Positions 23,768-31,092 of a stretch of 38,291 bases of DNA are shown here, piece by piece. The position numbers and the translations under genes are program-made. The stretch covers positions 1 to 38,291 of the forward strand of contig VAXM01000073.1 of the NCBI GenBank assembly GCA_005883335.1. The letters are read 5' to 3'. Source of the stretch: Actinomycetota bacterium (GTDB taxonomy: Bacteria > Actinomycetota > Thermoleophilia > Gaiellales > Gaiellaceae). How positions within the stretch are numbered: the first letter of the stretch is position 1; the number at the start of each line of letters is the position of its first letter. The notes beneath the pieces were generated by a model, which made no database searches, was not told the DNA's origin, and was given only the letters and a program-made list of their open reading frames with translations.

Positions 23768-24880
23768 GTGCACGTGGTCGACCAGATCGGCCAGGGGCTC
23801 TGGAACGCCTTCCAGATGGCCTGGGAGGTCTGGTGGGCGCTCGTGCTCGGGTTCCTGCTCTCCGGAATCGTGCAGGCGTGGGTTCCGCGGACGCAGATGG
23901 CTCGAGCGCTCGGCGGGCGCGGACCGCGGTCGCTGGCGCTGGCGACCGGCCTCGGCGCGGCCTCGTCATCCTGCAGCTACGCGGCCGTCGCGATCGCGAA
24001 GTCGGCCTTCCAGAAGGGCGCGAGCTTCCCGGCGGCGATGGCGTTCCAGTTCGCCTCGACGAACCTCGTCTTCGAGATCGGGATTGTGATCTGGGTGTTC
24101 ATCGGCTGGCAGTTCACGGCCGCCGAGTTCGCGGGCGGGCTGATCCTGATCGTGCTCGTGTGGATCGCGATCGTGCTGCTCGTCCCCCGGCGCGAGGAGG
24201 AGCAGGCACGACGGCACGCGCTGGCCGCGGATACCGGCCATGCGCACCCGTCCGCCGGCGGCTCGCCGTGGCGTTCGCTCGCCGCTTGGCGCAACGTCGC
24301 GCTCAACTTCCGCCACGACTGGAAGATGCTCTGGAAGGAGATCGTCGGCGGCTTCCTGATCGCCGGCTTCGTCGCCCTGCTGCCGCTGCGGGTCTTCAAC
24401 GATCTCTTCCTGACGCACACCGGGGGCGCGGGACAGCTGCTGGAGAACGTCCTCGTCGGGCCCGTCGTCGCGGTGCTCTCGTTCGTCTGCTCGGTCGGAA
24501 ACGTGCCGCTGGCGGCGGTGCTCTGGGCGGGCGGCATCTCGTTCGGCGGCGTGATCGCGTTCATCTACGCCGACCTGATCATCGTCCCGCTGGTCGTGGT
24601 CTACGCGCGCTACTACGGCGTGCGGGTCGCCGCGCTGCTCGTGGCCGTCATGTTCGGCGCGATGGTCGCCGCGGCGCTCGCGGTGGACGGGATCTTCAGC
24701 TGGGCCGGGCTGATCCCGACGCACCGGCCCTCGGTCGACTCGATTGCGAGCCGCGGGATCTCGTGGAACTACACGACCGCGCTGAACATCGTCTTCAGCG
24801 TCGTCGCGGGGGTGCTCGCGTGGCTGAGCCGAAGGCCTAGGGGAGCAGCGGCGGAAGCGGCGGCACATCCGGCACACTGA
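23768..24880 (+). CDS. ArsP/DUF318-family permease
   Basis: A 370-residue polytopic membrane protein of the ArsP_1 (former DUF318, YraQ-like) family; some members export organoarsenicals, many are uncharacterised. About eight to ten hydrophobic helices are visible in two halves. Each half has a short polar signature: GLGAASSSCSYAAVAIAKSAF in the first and FVCSVGNVPLAAVLWAGG in the second. These correspond to the paired conserved Cys/Ser loops of the family. A soluble His/Ala/Pro-rich linker separates the halves. GTG 23768 follows the exporter stop by one base, so the two are probably one operon. The 3' end overlaps the convergent sigma factor gene by 44 bases. Confidence 0.82.
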   Translation: MHVVDQIGQGLWNAFQMAWEVWWALVLGFLLSGIVQAWVPRTQMARALGGRGPRSLALATGLGAASSSCSYAAVAIAKSAFQKGASFPAAMAFQFASTNLVFEIGIVIWVFIGWQFTAAEFAGGLILIVLVWIAIVLLVPRREEEQARRHALAADTGHAHPSAGGSPWRSLAAWRNVALNFRHDWKMLWKEIVGGFLIAGFVALLPLRVFNDLFLTHTGGAGQLLENVLVGPVVAVLSFVCSVGNVPLAAVLWAGGISFGGVIAFIYADLIIVPLVVVYARYYGVRVAALLVAVMFGAMVAAALAVDGIFSWAGLIPTHRPSVDSIASRGISWNYTTALNIVFSVVAGVLAWLSRRPRGAAAEAAAHPAH

Positions 24881-25877
24881 CCGGCGGCAGCGGCGGCGCC
24901 GGAGGAAGCTGAACCGGTAGCTGCGGCGGGGCGGGCAGCTGCACCGGCGGCACGGGCGGGGCCGGAGGAGCGGCAGCGGGCGCGGGCGGCGCCTGCGGCG
25001 CGCCGGCGGCGGCCGGCGAGCCGACCGGAGGTGTCCCCTTCGGACCGGTCCGAGGGACTGCCCCCCGTACATGGCTCTTACGGCCGGCCGTTCGCGCCTT
25101 CGTCGTCACGGGCGTCGCCCGCGTCACGGCGGGTGGGCGCGGGTCGGGCGTCCGCACGGCCGCGTCTCGCGCAGCTGCGGGCGGACGGGTCGCAGGCGAC
25201 GCCGACCGGAGCTCGTGCCGAGCTGCGGGTGTCGCGGCTGCGACTCCGGCGACGAGGGCCGCGGTTGCCGCGACTTTCGCTGCGCTGCCGCCGAGGATCG
25301 ACTTGCTCCATGCCCCGATCGACCCGACGTTGCCCCAGGTCCGGCCGCGCGAGCGGTCTAGCTTGCGAGCGAGCGAACGGCGCGCGCGGAAGAGCAGCGT
25401 CTCGACAGCGCCCTCGGTCAGGCCGAGCTGCTCCGCGATCTCGCGGTACGAGAGGCCCTGCCACTCGCGGAGGAGGATCGCCCGCTGCTGGTTCGGCGGC
25501 AGCTCGGCGAGCGCGTCGGCGAGACCCGCCAGCTCGTCGTGCGTCCCCTGCGGCGCGGCTACCAGCCCCGCCATGCCGTCCGGGTCCTGCACGAGCTCCC
25601 GCTGGTTGCGGCGCCAGGCCGAGCGCTGCCGCTCGCGGCAGACGTTCTCGGCGATCTTGAACAGCCAGGCCGCCTCCGACCGCGGCACGACGCCCTGGCG
25701 CAGCCCGCGGAAGGCGTTCATGAACGTGTGCTGGACGGCGTCCTCCGCCTCCTCGCGGCTCGCCAGCCGGCGGAGGCAGTAGCCGAGGATCCGCCCCGAG
25801 TACGCCTCGTAGAGCGCGCCCGCGTGCTCGGCCTCCTGCGGGGTCGCGGCGTCGCGGATGGAGGGAAGTGCGCTCAT
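24837..25877 (-). CDS. ECF-type sigma-70 factor with transmembrane segment and proline-rich tail
   Basis: A 346-residue protein. Residues about 18-90 are sigma region 2 (YEAYSGRILGYCLRRL, EAEDAVQHTFMNAF, WLFKIAENVCRERQRS). Residues 120-180 are region 4 (LPPNQQRAILLREWQGLSYREIAEQLGLTEGAVETLLFRARRSL). This is a complete ECF factor. Unlike ordinary ECF factors of about 190 residues, it goes on with one hydrophobic helix (about 205-225, AAKVAATAALVAGVAAA). A 120-residue Ala/Pro-rich tail follows, ending in runs such as LPPAPPLPPVSVPDVPPLPP. The tail would lie outside the membrane, making a self-tethered sigma factor with no separate anti-sigma gene nearby. A truncated receiver-domain gene lies 33 bases upstream on the same strand. 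Confidence 0.85.
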   Translation of the reverse strand: MSALPSIRDAATPQEAEHAGALYEAYSGRILGYCLRRLASREEAEDAVQHTFMNAFRGLRQGVVPRSEAAWLFKIAENVCRERQRSAWRRNQRELVQDPDGMAGLVAAPQGTHDELAGLADALAELPPNQQRAILLREWQGLSYREIAEQLGLTEGAVETLLFRARRSLARKLDRSRGRTWGNVGSIGAWSKSILGGSAAKVAATAALVAGVAAATPAARHELRSASPATRPPAAARDAAVRTPDPRPPAVTRATPVTTKARTAGRKSHVRGAVPRTGPKGTPPVGSPAAAGAPQAPPAPAAAPPAPPVPPVQLPAPPQLPVQLPPAPPLPPVSVPDVPPLPPLLP

Positions 25878-25910
25878 GACTGGGCGGTGCCTTGAAGCGC
25901 GTTCTCGCTC

Positions 25911-26294
25911 TCAGTGTGCGAGTCGCGCCCGAAATTGCAAGAGGTCGTGCGGGAGGCCCGCGAAAGCCTCCCGCACTTCGCGCTCGCCGCGTGTGACCTC
26001 CTTTCGACGTGGGTCACCCGACACCGCAAGCTCGACCACCGCTTCGACGACCTCCGGCGCCGAGCACCCCTTCGTCAGGTACGCCTCCGCGCCGGCGGCA
26101 CGGGCGCGCAGGGCGTCCTCGGGGAGCGGAGAGGCGGTCAAGATCGCCACTCGAGCGGGGAGAGAGCGACGGATCGCTTTGGTGGCCTCGATGCCGTCCA
26201 CCAGCGGCATGTCGAGGTCCATCAGCACGACGTCTGGCTCGAGCGAGATCGCAAGCTTGACCGCCTCCCTTCCGTCGCGCGCATGGCCGACCAT
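25911..26294 (-). pseudogene. response-regulator receiver domain, 5'-truncated
   Basis: A 127-residue frame that matches a CheY-like receiver from its second strand onward: VGHARDGREAVKLA, the phospho-acceptor strand VVLMDLDMPLVDGIEA, the Thr strand VAILTAS, and the Lys turn AYLTKGCSAPEVVEAV. The first strand and helix, with the Asp-Asp metal-binding pair, are missing. The frame continues upstream only as SAGSGFYLAP, which is unlike a receiver. There is also no LuxR-type HTH after it. It could be a decayed NarL-type regulator or an atypical short protein. It is followed on the same strand by the sigma factor gene. Confidence 0.7.
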
Positions 26295-26361
26295 GGGTGC
26301 GAGATAGAAGCCCGAACCGGCCGAACCTTGCGGGTCGTGGACTCGAATCCCTCATTCGGGG

Positions 26362-26367
26362 TACGGT
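26362..26367 (+). promoter_or_regulatory. possible -10 box for the zinc-ribbon gene
   Basis: TACGGT at 26362-26367 fits TANNNT. A transcript starting near 26374 would include the AGGAGG site at 26379-26384 that precedes GTG 26390. No -35 match is clear. The rest of the 95-base gap to the truncated receiver gene shows nothing else. Confidence 0.4.
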
Positions 26368-26389
26368 TCCGCTCGAGAGGAGGTTGCTG

Positions 26390-26707
26390 GTGCGCGTCTG
26401 CGCCGAGTGCGGTGGGGAGCTGGCGTCGTCGTTCCGCTTTTGCCCCTGGTGCGCGGCGCCGCAACGGCGCAAGCTGGTCGAGTTCTTCCGCGCCCACCCG
26501 CGTGACGAAGGCAAGGCGCTGCGCGTCTCGCGCTACCTGACCGAGGATCCGCACGTCCGCTTCAGCGTCTGGAACGCTGAGGGCGTGGCCGAGGGCGCGG
26601 TCTCGCTCGACGAGGAAGAGGCCGAGCGGCTGGCCGGCTTCCTGGCCGCGCCACGGCTTCCCCGCCCGCGGCCTTTCGAGAGGCTCCGAGCCCTGATTCC
26701 CCGCTAG
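26390..26707 (+). CDS. small zinc-ribbon protein
   Basis: A 105-residue protein that I cannot place in a named family. The N-terminus MRVCAECGGELASSFRFCPWC has two Cys-x-x-Cys knuckles 11 residues apart, a zinc ribbon as found in many regulatory or scaffold proteins. The rest is soluble: FFRAHPRDEGKALRVSRYLTEDPHVRFSVWNAEGVAEGAVSLDEEEAERLAGFL suggests a small alpha/beta domain (quoted only as the stretch around 40-90). The end is Pro/Arg-rich. GTG 26390 is supported by AGGAGG six bases upstream. Its TAG shares the four bases CTAG with the convergent mreB stop. Confidence 0.7.
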   Translation: MRVCAECGGELASSFRFCPWCAAPQRRKLVEFFRAHPRDEGKALRVSRYLTEDPHVRFSVWNAEGVAEGAVSLDEEEAERLAGFLAAPRLPRPRPFERLRALIPR

Positions 26708-27747
26708 CGCCGCGCCCGGCGCTGCGCTTTGGCGCTGCGCTCGAGGGTCTCGAGCTCGTCGAGGCTGCGGCCCGCGCCCTCGGCGACGCAGGTGAGCGGC
26801 GACTCGACGCGCTGCACCGGCAGCCCGACCTCGTGCCGGAGCCGGTCGTCGATCCCGCGCAGCAGGGCGCCGCCGCCCGCGAGCACGATTCCGCGCTCGC
26901 CCAGGTCGGCGGCAAGCTCCGGCGGCGTGCGCTCGAGGGTGTCCTTGACCGCGGTCACGACGCGCGCGACAGGCTGCTCCAGCGCGCGGCGGACCTCGTC
27001 CGCGCCGAGGCTGACGCGGCGCAGCAGGCCGGTGATCAGGTCGCGCCCGGCGACCTGGGTCTCCGTGGGGGCGCCTTCGACGTCCCATGCCGACCCAACC
27101 GCGATCTTTGCCGCCTCGGCGGTCTCCTGCCCGATCAGGAGCTTGTGGACGTTCTTGACGTAGTCGACGATCGCATCGTCCATCTCGTAACCGCCCACGC
27201 GGATCGACTCCCAGACGACCATCGCGCCGAGCGCAATCACGGCGACCTCGGTCGTGCCGCCGCCGATGTCGATCACCATGCTCGCGATCGCGTCGGCAAC
27301 GGGCAGGTTCGCTCCGATCGCCGCGGCCATCGGCTCCTCGATCAGGTAGACGGCGCGCGCGCCCGCCGATCGGGTTGCCTCGTCGACGGCGCGGCGCTCG
27401 ACGTCGGTGATCCCGCTCGGGACGCAGAGCACGACCCGGGCGAAGGCGAAGCGGCTGCCGCCGCCGGCCTTGGTGATGAAGTGCCGCAGCATCTGCTCGG
27501 TGATCTCGAAATCCGCGATCACCCCGTGCCGCAGCGGCCGCGTGGCGCGGATCGAGGCGGGCGTCCGTCCGATCATCCGCCGAGCCTCGGCGCCGACCGC
27601 GTGCACCTTGCCCGTCTCTTCCGAGAAGGCGACCACCGACGGCTCGAAGAGCACGATTCCCCGGCCGCGGATGAACACGAGCGTGTTCGCCGTGCCGAGG
27701 TCGACCGCCATGTCGCGGCCGCCGCCGAGAGACCCCCGCAGTCGCAT
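26704..27747 (-). CDS. mreB: MreB/Mbl-type cell-shape actin homologue
   Basis: A 347-residue bacterial actin that forms membrane-associated filaments guiding lateral wall synthesis. Actin-fold motifs are complete: phosphate 1 loop AVDLGTANTLVFIRGRGIVL, the connector ERRAVDEATRSAGA, RAVYLIEEPMAAAIG, phosphate 2 loop MVIDIGGGTTEVAVIALG, and the adenosine loop GIVLAGGGALLRGIDD. No mreC, mreD or rodA gene is adjacent, so it is an isolated copy, perhaps one of several mreB-like genes. ATG 27747 is chosen because a TAGGGT box ends 8 nt before it; the longer open frame to 27948 runs through the upstream terminator. Confidence 0.93.
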   Translation of the reverse strand: MRLRGSLGGGRDMAVDLGTANTLVFIRGRGIVLFEPSVVAFSEETGKVHAVGAEARRMIGRTPASIRATRPLRHGVIADFEITEQMLRHFITKAGGGSRFAFARVVLCVPSGITDVERRAVDEATRSAGARAVYLIEEPMAAAIGANLPVADAIASMVIDIGGGTTEVAVIALGAMVVWESIRVGGYEMDDAIVDYVKNVHKLLIGQETAEAAKIAVGSAWDVEGAPTETQVAGRDLITGLLRRVSLGADEVRRALEQPVARVVTAVKDTLERTPPELAADLGERGIVLAGGGALLRGIDDRLRHEVGLPVQRVESPLTCVAEGAGRSLDELETLERSAKAQRRARR

Positions 27748-27755
27748 CTGGGAGG

Positions 27756-27761
27756 ACCCTA
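27756..27761 (-). promoter_or_regulatory. -10 box of mreB, leaderless start
   Basis: On the minus strand TAGGGT (27761-27756) ends 8 nt before the mreB ATG at 27747. It lies just after the terminator of the upstream gene, so mreB has its own transcription start. Confidence 0.5.
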
Positions 27762-27774
27762 GCCAGACCGGGGC

Positions 27775-27806
27775 AAAGAGAGAGGCCGCACGGGGCGGCC
27801 TCTCTC
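27775..27806 (-). terminator. strong intrinsic terminator after the two-repeat secreted protein gene
   Basis: GAGAGAGGCCGC (27806-27795 on the minus strand) pairs perfectly with GCGGCCTCTCTC (27789-27778) around a 5-base loop and is followed by TTTG. The 12-bp stem with U-run is the best Rho-independent terminator in the window. It separates the secreted-protein gene from mreB. Confidence 0.85.
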
Positions 27807-27829
27807 CTCGGGGAGCGGGCAGAGGCTGT

Positions 27830-28570
27830 CTAGGGAGACGAGACGTTCGTGAACGGCTCGTGGTCGCCGACGTGGTTCGCCGGCACCGCCTCGACCTGGG
27901 CGAGCGAGTAGCGCTGCGGCGCGCGGATGCGCACCGAGATCCGGTCACCCACGACCAGCTGGCTCGGCGAGATGACGTGCGGGACGCCTCCCTGCCAGAG
28001 CACGAAGATCGTATGCGCGTCGTACGTGAAGGCCTGGTCGAGCCCCTGCCCGAGCAGCGCCTTCAGCGCGCGGTGGTTTCCGTCGGTCATGCTGAGCATG
28101 AAGTGGCCTGAGGCCGCAGGGGCCTCGAGTGTCCCGATGAAGAGCCACAGCGGCCGTCGTGGGTTGTGCCCGAAGGGCCCGCGGTCGGCAACGCGCCAAG
28201 ACGGGGTCGCCTCGATCTGCGCAAGTGAGTCGCTGCGGGGCGCACGGACGTTGATGGTGACGCGGTCGTCGGCAACCAGGTTCGACTCCTCGACGACCTG
28301 CGGCACGCCGTGCGTCCACCGGATGTACTGCGTGTTCGAATCAACCGCGAACTGCTGCGTGTGACCCTGGCCGAGCAGCTTCCGCAGCGCCGGTTTGTTC
28401 CCGCCCTTCACGTCCACGAAGAGCGACGAGGAGCTGCCGGCGTCGGCGAGCAGACGGCCGTTGAAACTGAAATTGATGGTGCCGCTGCCCCTTGCGGCCA
28501 GCGTGCTCGATGCTCCGACCGTGAGCACGGCCACCGCGACGAGGCCGAGGTACACGAGGTGCTTTCTCAT
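27830..28570 (-). CDS. secreted protein with two tandem homologous domains
   Basis: A 246-residue exported protein of unknown function. The signal peptide is MRKHLVYLGLVAVAVLTVGASSTLAA. The mature protein has two repeats of about 85 residues. Each carries ALR/K-LLGQG, an aromatic strand (QYIRWTHGVPQV / TIFVLWQGGVPHV), NL/QLV-DDR/GDR-I-VR-AP, and SLAQ-I/V-EA-P followed by VADRGPF / VGDHEPF. The pattern of short strands recalls small beta-barrel (OB-like or DUF5666-like) domains. It has its own promoter with a perfect TTGACA, an AAGGAG ribosome site and a strong terminator, so it is a stand-alone, probably well-expressed gene. Confidence 0.78.
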   Translation of the reverse strand: MRKHLVYLGLVAVAVLTVGASSTLAARGSGTINFSFNGRLLADAGSSSSLFVDVKGGNKPALRKLLGQGHTQQFAVDSNTQYIRWTHGVPQVVEESNLVADDRVTINVRAPRSDSLAQIEATPSWRVADRGPFGHNPRRPLWLFIGTLEAPAASGHFMLSMTDGNHRALKALLGQGLDQAFTYDAHTIFVLWQGGVPHVISPSQLVVGDRISVRIRAPQRYSLAQVEAVPANHVGDHEPFTNVSSP

Positions 28571-28591
28571 CTCTCCGACTCCTTGTCCGGG

Positions 28592-28621
28592 ATCGCACGA
28601 ATCCTCGGCCGTGCTTGTCAA
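28592..28621 (-). promoter_or_regulatory. sigma-70-type promoter of the two-repeat secreted protein gene
   Basis: On the minus strand a perfect TTGACA (28621-28616), 18 bases, then TGCGAT (28597-28592). Transcription would begin near 28585, giving a short leader that carries AAGGAG eight bases before ATG 28570. It is the only consensus -35 hexamer noticed in the window. Confidence 0.65.
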
Positions 28622-28685
28622 GCCGCGATGAGGCACCCGTTAGGCGCCTGTAAGCGTCCCGTAAGACTTGTGGGAGGATGGGAAT

Positions 28686-29582
28686 ATGGCCGAGGGCCGG
28701 ATCCCGTTCTCGATCGGCCAGACGTGGTATCGCTCGATTGAGCCGGAGCAGGACGAGGGTCGGGTGCCGCTGCTCTGCCTGCACGGCGGTCCGGGAGCGA
28801 ATTGGCTGCACATGAAGCCGTACGAGGCGCTCGCCGAGGAGCGGCAGGTCGTGTTCTACGACCAACTCGGAGCCGGCAACTCGGCCGTCATCGAGCCGCA
28901 CGATCCGTCGATGTGGACGCCCGAGCTCTACGTGGACGAGGTCGACGCGGTGCGCGACGCGCTCGGCCTCGACCGGGTTCACATCCTCGGCCACTCGTGG
29001 GGCGGAATGCTCGGCATGCAATACGCGGCCGGGCGGCCCGAGGGGCTCGTCTCGCTGATCGTCGAGTCCTCGCCCCCGAGCGTTCCGGCCTGGATGCCGG
29101 AGATCGCGCGGCTGCGCTCGGAGCTTCCGCCCGAGGTCGAGGCGACGCTCCGCGAGCACGAGGAGGCGGGAACGACCGACAGCCCGGAGTACGAGGAGAC
29201 CGTGATGGTCTTCTACAGGCGCCACCTTTGCCGGGTCGACCCGTGGCCCGACTGGCTGGTCGAGTGCTTCCAGCTGCTGGACGCGAACCCCGAGGTCTAC
29301 CACTCGATGAACGGGCCTAGCGAGTTCCACGTGATCGGGACGATCAAGGACTGGGACATCACCGGCCGCCTCGGTCAGATCGACGTGCCGACGCTCGTCT
29401 TCTCGGGCCGCTACGACGAGGTCACGCCCGCGACGACCGAAGCGGCGCATCGCGCCATCCCGGGCTCCGAATACGTAGTGATGGAGGAGAGCTCGCACAT
29501 GGCCCAGGCCGAGCAGCCGGAAGAGACGCTGGCGCTCGTGCGCGGCTTCCTCAGTCGGGTGGAGGGCGCCGCAGGCGCTTGA
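28686..29582 (+). CDS. proline iminopeptidase-family alpha/beta hydrolase
   Basis: A 298-residue cytoplasmic alpha/beta hydrolase of the proline iminopeptidase (S33) type, which cleaves N-terminal proline or acts on related amides. The diagnostic oxyanion motif LCLHGGPGANW is present. FYDQLGAGNS follows, then the nucleophile elbow GHSWGGMLGMQYA (Ser about 105), the acid in SGRYDEVTP, and the His in ESSHMAQ. The match to the family over its whole length is good. ATG 28686 is chosen over 28668; it follows both GGGAGG and a GAGGAT box. The 3' end overlaps the convergent arfB-like gene by 32 bases. Confidence 0.88.
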   Translation: MAEGRIPFSIGQTWYRSIEPEQDEGRVPLLCLHGGPGANWLHMKPYEALAEERQVVFYDQLGAGNSAVIEPHDPSMWTPELYVDEVDAVRDALGLDRVHILGHSWGGMLGMQYAAGRPEGLVSLIVESSPPSVPAWMPEIARLRSELPPEVEATLREHEEAGTTDSPEYEETVMVFYRRHLCRVDPWPDWLVECFQLLDANPEVYHSMNGPSEFHVIGTIKDWDITGRLGQIDVPTLVFSGRYDEVTPATTEAAHRAIPGSEYVVMEESSHMAQAEQPEETLALVRGFLSRVEGAAGA

Positions 29583-29961
29583 CGTCGCTGCGGCGGCGCT
29601 TCTGCTCGAGCCGTCGCTCGACCGCCGCTTTCGTCGGCCTCGTCGGCCGGCGCCGACGCGGGACCCGGAGCGCCTCGCGTAGAGCCTCGACGAGCCGCTC
29701 GGTCGCGAGCTCGCGGTTGCGCCACTGGCTCCGCTCGTCCTGGGCGATCGCGCGAATCACGGGACCGGCGCGCGCGACGACCCGGCGCTTCTGAGTTTGA
29801 GTGAGCGCGACGGAGGCTTCGACGTCGAAGGTTGCCTCCACGCGCGTGTCGCTCTTCTGCGCGTGCTGGCCGCCGGGCCCGCTGGACCGCGAGAAGCGCA
29901 GCTCGATCTCCGAGCGGGGTATGGAGACCGACCGCGTCACCCGAATAGACTCGCCCGCCAT
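29551..29961 (-). CDS. arfB: ArfB-like peptidyl-tRNA hydrolase / alternative ribosome-rescue factor
   Basis: A 136-residue protein of the class I release-factor family without a codon-recognition domain. ArfB enters stalled ribosomes and hydrolyses peptidyl-tRNA. The catalytic motif is SRSSGPGGQHAQKSDTRVEA, with GGQ near residue 29-31; the usual VNK after GGQ is replaced by AQK. The C-terminal tail is strongly basic (KRRRSDVKRLRR), as needed to occupy the empty mRNA channel. ATG 29961 follows AAGGAG on the minus strand; GTG 29940 is an alternative. It overlaps the start of the divergent HAD gene by two bases. Confidence 0.9.
   Translation of the reverse strand: MAGESIRVTRSVSIPRSEIELRFSRSSGPGGQHAQKSDTRVEATFDVEASVALTQTQKRRVVARAGPVIRAIAQDERSQWRNRELATERLVEALREALRVPRRRRPTRPTKAAVERRLEQKRRRSDVKRLRRPPPD
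29946..29951 (+). promoter_or_regulatory. -10 box of the HAD phosphatase gene
   Basis: TAGACT (29946-29951) ends 8 nt before ATG 29960. It lies inside the 5' end of the opposite-strand arfB gene. No ribosome site precedes the ATG, so a leaderless mRNA is likely. Confidence 0.5.
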
Positions 29962-30733
29962 GAGTGGGATTCTCCTTGACGTCGACGGCGTGCTCCACGT
30001 CTCGGGCCACCCGATCCTCGGCGGCGCGAAGTCAATCGCGCGCTTGCGAGAGGCCGGTCACCGCCTGCGCTTCGTCACCAACAACACGACGCACTCGCGG
30101 CGCGCGCTTGCCGACGAGATCCGCTCGTTCGGGGTCGGGCTCGACGACGAGGAGCTGCAGACGACGCCGATCGCCGCCGCGCACGCGCTGTCCGGGAAGC
30201 GGGTTCTCGCGCTGACGATGCCCGCGATCGTGGACGACCTGGAGGGGATCGAGCTCGTCGGGGAAGGCGCCGACGCAGTGCTGCTCGGCGGCGCCGACGA
30301 GGGCTTCGAGACGAACCGCGTCTTCAGCTACTTCAACCTCGCGCGCGCGTTCGCCGAGCTCCAGGACGGGGCGGAGCTCTACTGCCTGCACAAGAACCGC
30401 TGGTGGCAGACCTCGCGGGGCGCGCTGCTCGACGCGGGCGCGTTCGTGGCCGGGCTCGAGTACGCCTCCGAGACCGAGGCGACGGTGCTCGGGAAGCCGA
30501 GCCCGGCGTACTTCGCGGCGGCTCTGGAAGCGCTCGACTACGACCCGGAGCAGACCTGGATGGTCGGAGACGACGTCGACGCCGACATCGTGGGCGCGGC
30601 GGCATTCGGGCTCCGGACGGTCCTCGTCCGCACGGGCAAATTCCGCGAGGAGGCGCTGGAGGAGGCGACCGTCAAGCCGGACGGGGTGATCGACTCGATC
30701 GCGGCGCTGCCCGACTGGCTCGAGGATCGGTAG
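29960..30733 (+). CDS. HAD-superfamily IIA phosphatase (NagD/LHPP-like)
   Basis: A 257-residue HAD hydrolase with a type IIA (C2) cap. Motif I is ILLDVDGVLH (Asp7, Asp9), motif II FVTNNTT, motif III in VLGKPSPAYF, and motif IV MVGDDVDADIVGAAAFG. This branch includes NagD-type nucleotide or sugar phosphatases and the LHPP-like phospholysine/phosphohistidine pyrophosphatase; the subset cannot be resolved. The ATG start lies 8 nt after TAGACT. The stop TAG shares one base with the acpS GTG, so HAD-acpS-nnr form a tight operon. Confidence 0.88.
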   Translation: MSGILLDVDGVLHVSGHPILGGAKSIARLREAGHRLRFVTNNTTHSRRALADEIRSFGVGLDDEELQTTPIAAAHALSGKRVLALTMPAIVDDLEGIELVGEGADAVLLGGADEGFETNRVFSYFNLARAFAELQDGAELYCLHKNRWWQTSRGALLDAGAFVAGLEYASETEATVLGKPSPAYFAAALEALDYDPEQTWMVGDDVDADIVGAAAFGLRTVLVRTGKFREEALEEATVKPDGVIDSIAALPDWLEDR

Positions 30734-31092
30734 TGCGCATCGGCATCGACCTGATCGAGATCCCGCGGATCGCCCGCGCGCTCGAGCGCTACCCGGGCTT
30801 CCGCGAGCGCTGCTTCACCGAGGCCGAGCGCGAGTACTGCGAGGGCCGCGCCAACCCGCCCCAGCACTACGCGGCCCGCTTCGCCGGCAAAGAGGCCGTC
30901 GGGAAGGCTCTCGGCTCAGGAGTTCGCTTCACGTGGCGGGAGATCGAGATCGCCGGCCGGCCGAAGCCGGGGGTGACGCTCTCGGGCCGGACGCTGGCGT
31001 GGGCGGAGCGCGTGGGGGCGGGGGCGATCGACCTCTCGATGACGCACTCGCGCGAGCTCGCTACTGCCGTGTGCGTCGTCTCGGATGCTTGA
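30733..31092 (+). CDS. acpS: holo-(acyl-carrier-protein) synthase
   Basis: AcpS transfers 4'-phosphopantetheine from coenzyme A to the serine of acyl carrier protein. The 119-residue protein has the family motifs GIDLIEIPRIARAL (metal-binding Asp), RCFTEAEREYC, and ARFAGKEAVGKALG (KEA motif with catalytic Glu/Lys). VTLSGRT and a C-terminal SMTHSRELATAV strand follow. GTG 30733 overlaps the upstream stop by one base. It is followed with an 8-base overlap by the NAD(P)HX repair gene, a pairing common in many bacteria. Confidence 0.94.
   Translation: MRIGIDLIEIPRIARALERYPGFRERCFTEAEREYCEGRANPPQHYAARFAGKEAVGKALGSGVRFTWREIEIAGRPKPGVTLSGRTLAWAERVGAGAIDLSMTHSRELATAVCVVSDA

Noticed and set aside
26300-26390. 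tRNA-like TTCGAATCC-type segment near 26330-26365
   Set aside because: The flanking bases do not form the 5-bp T-stem, and no acceptor or anticodon stem can be drawn.
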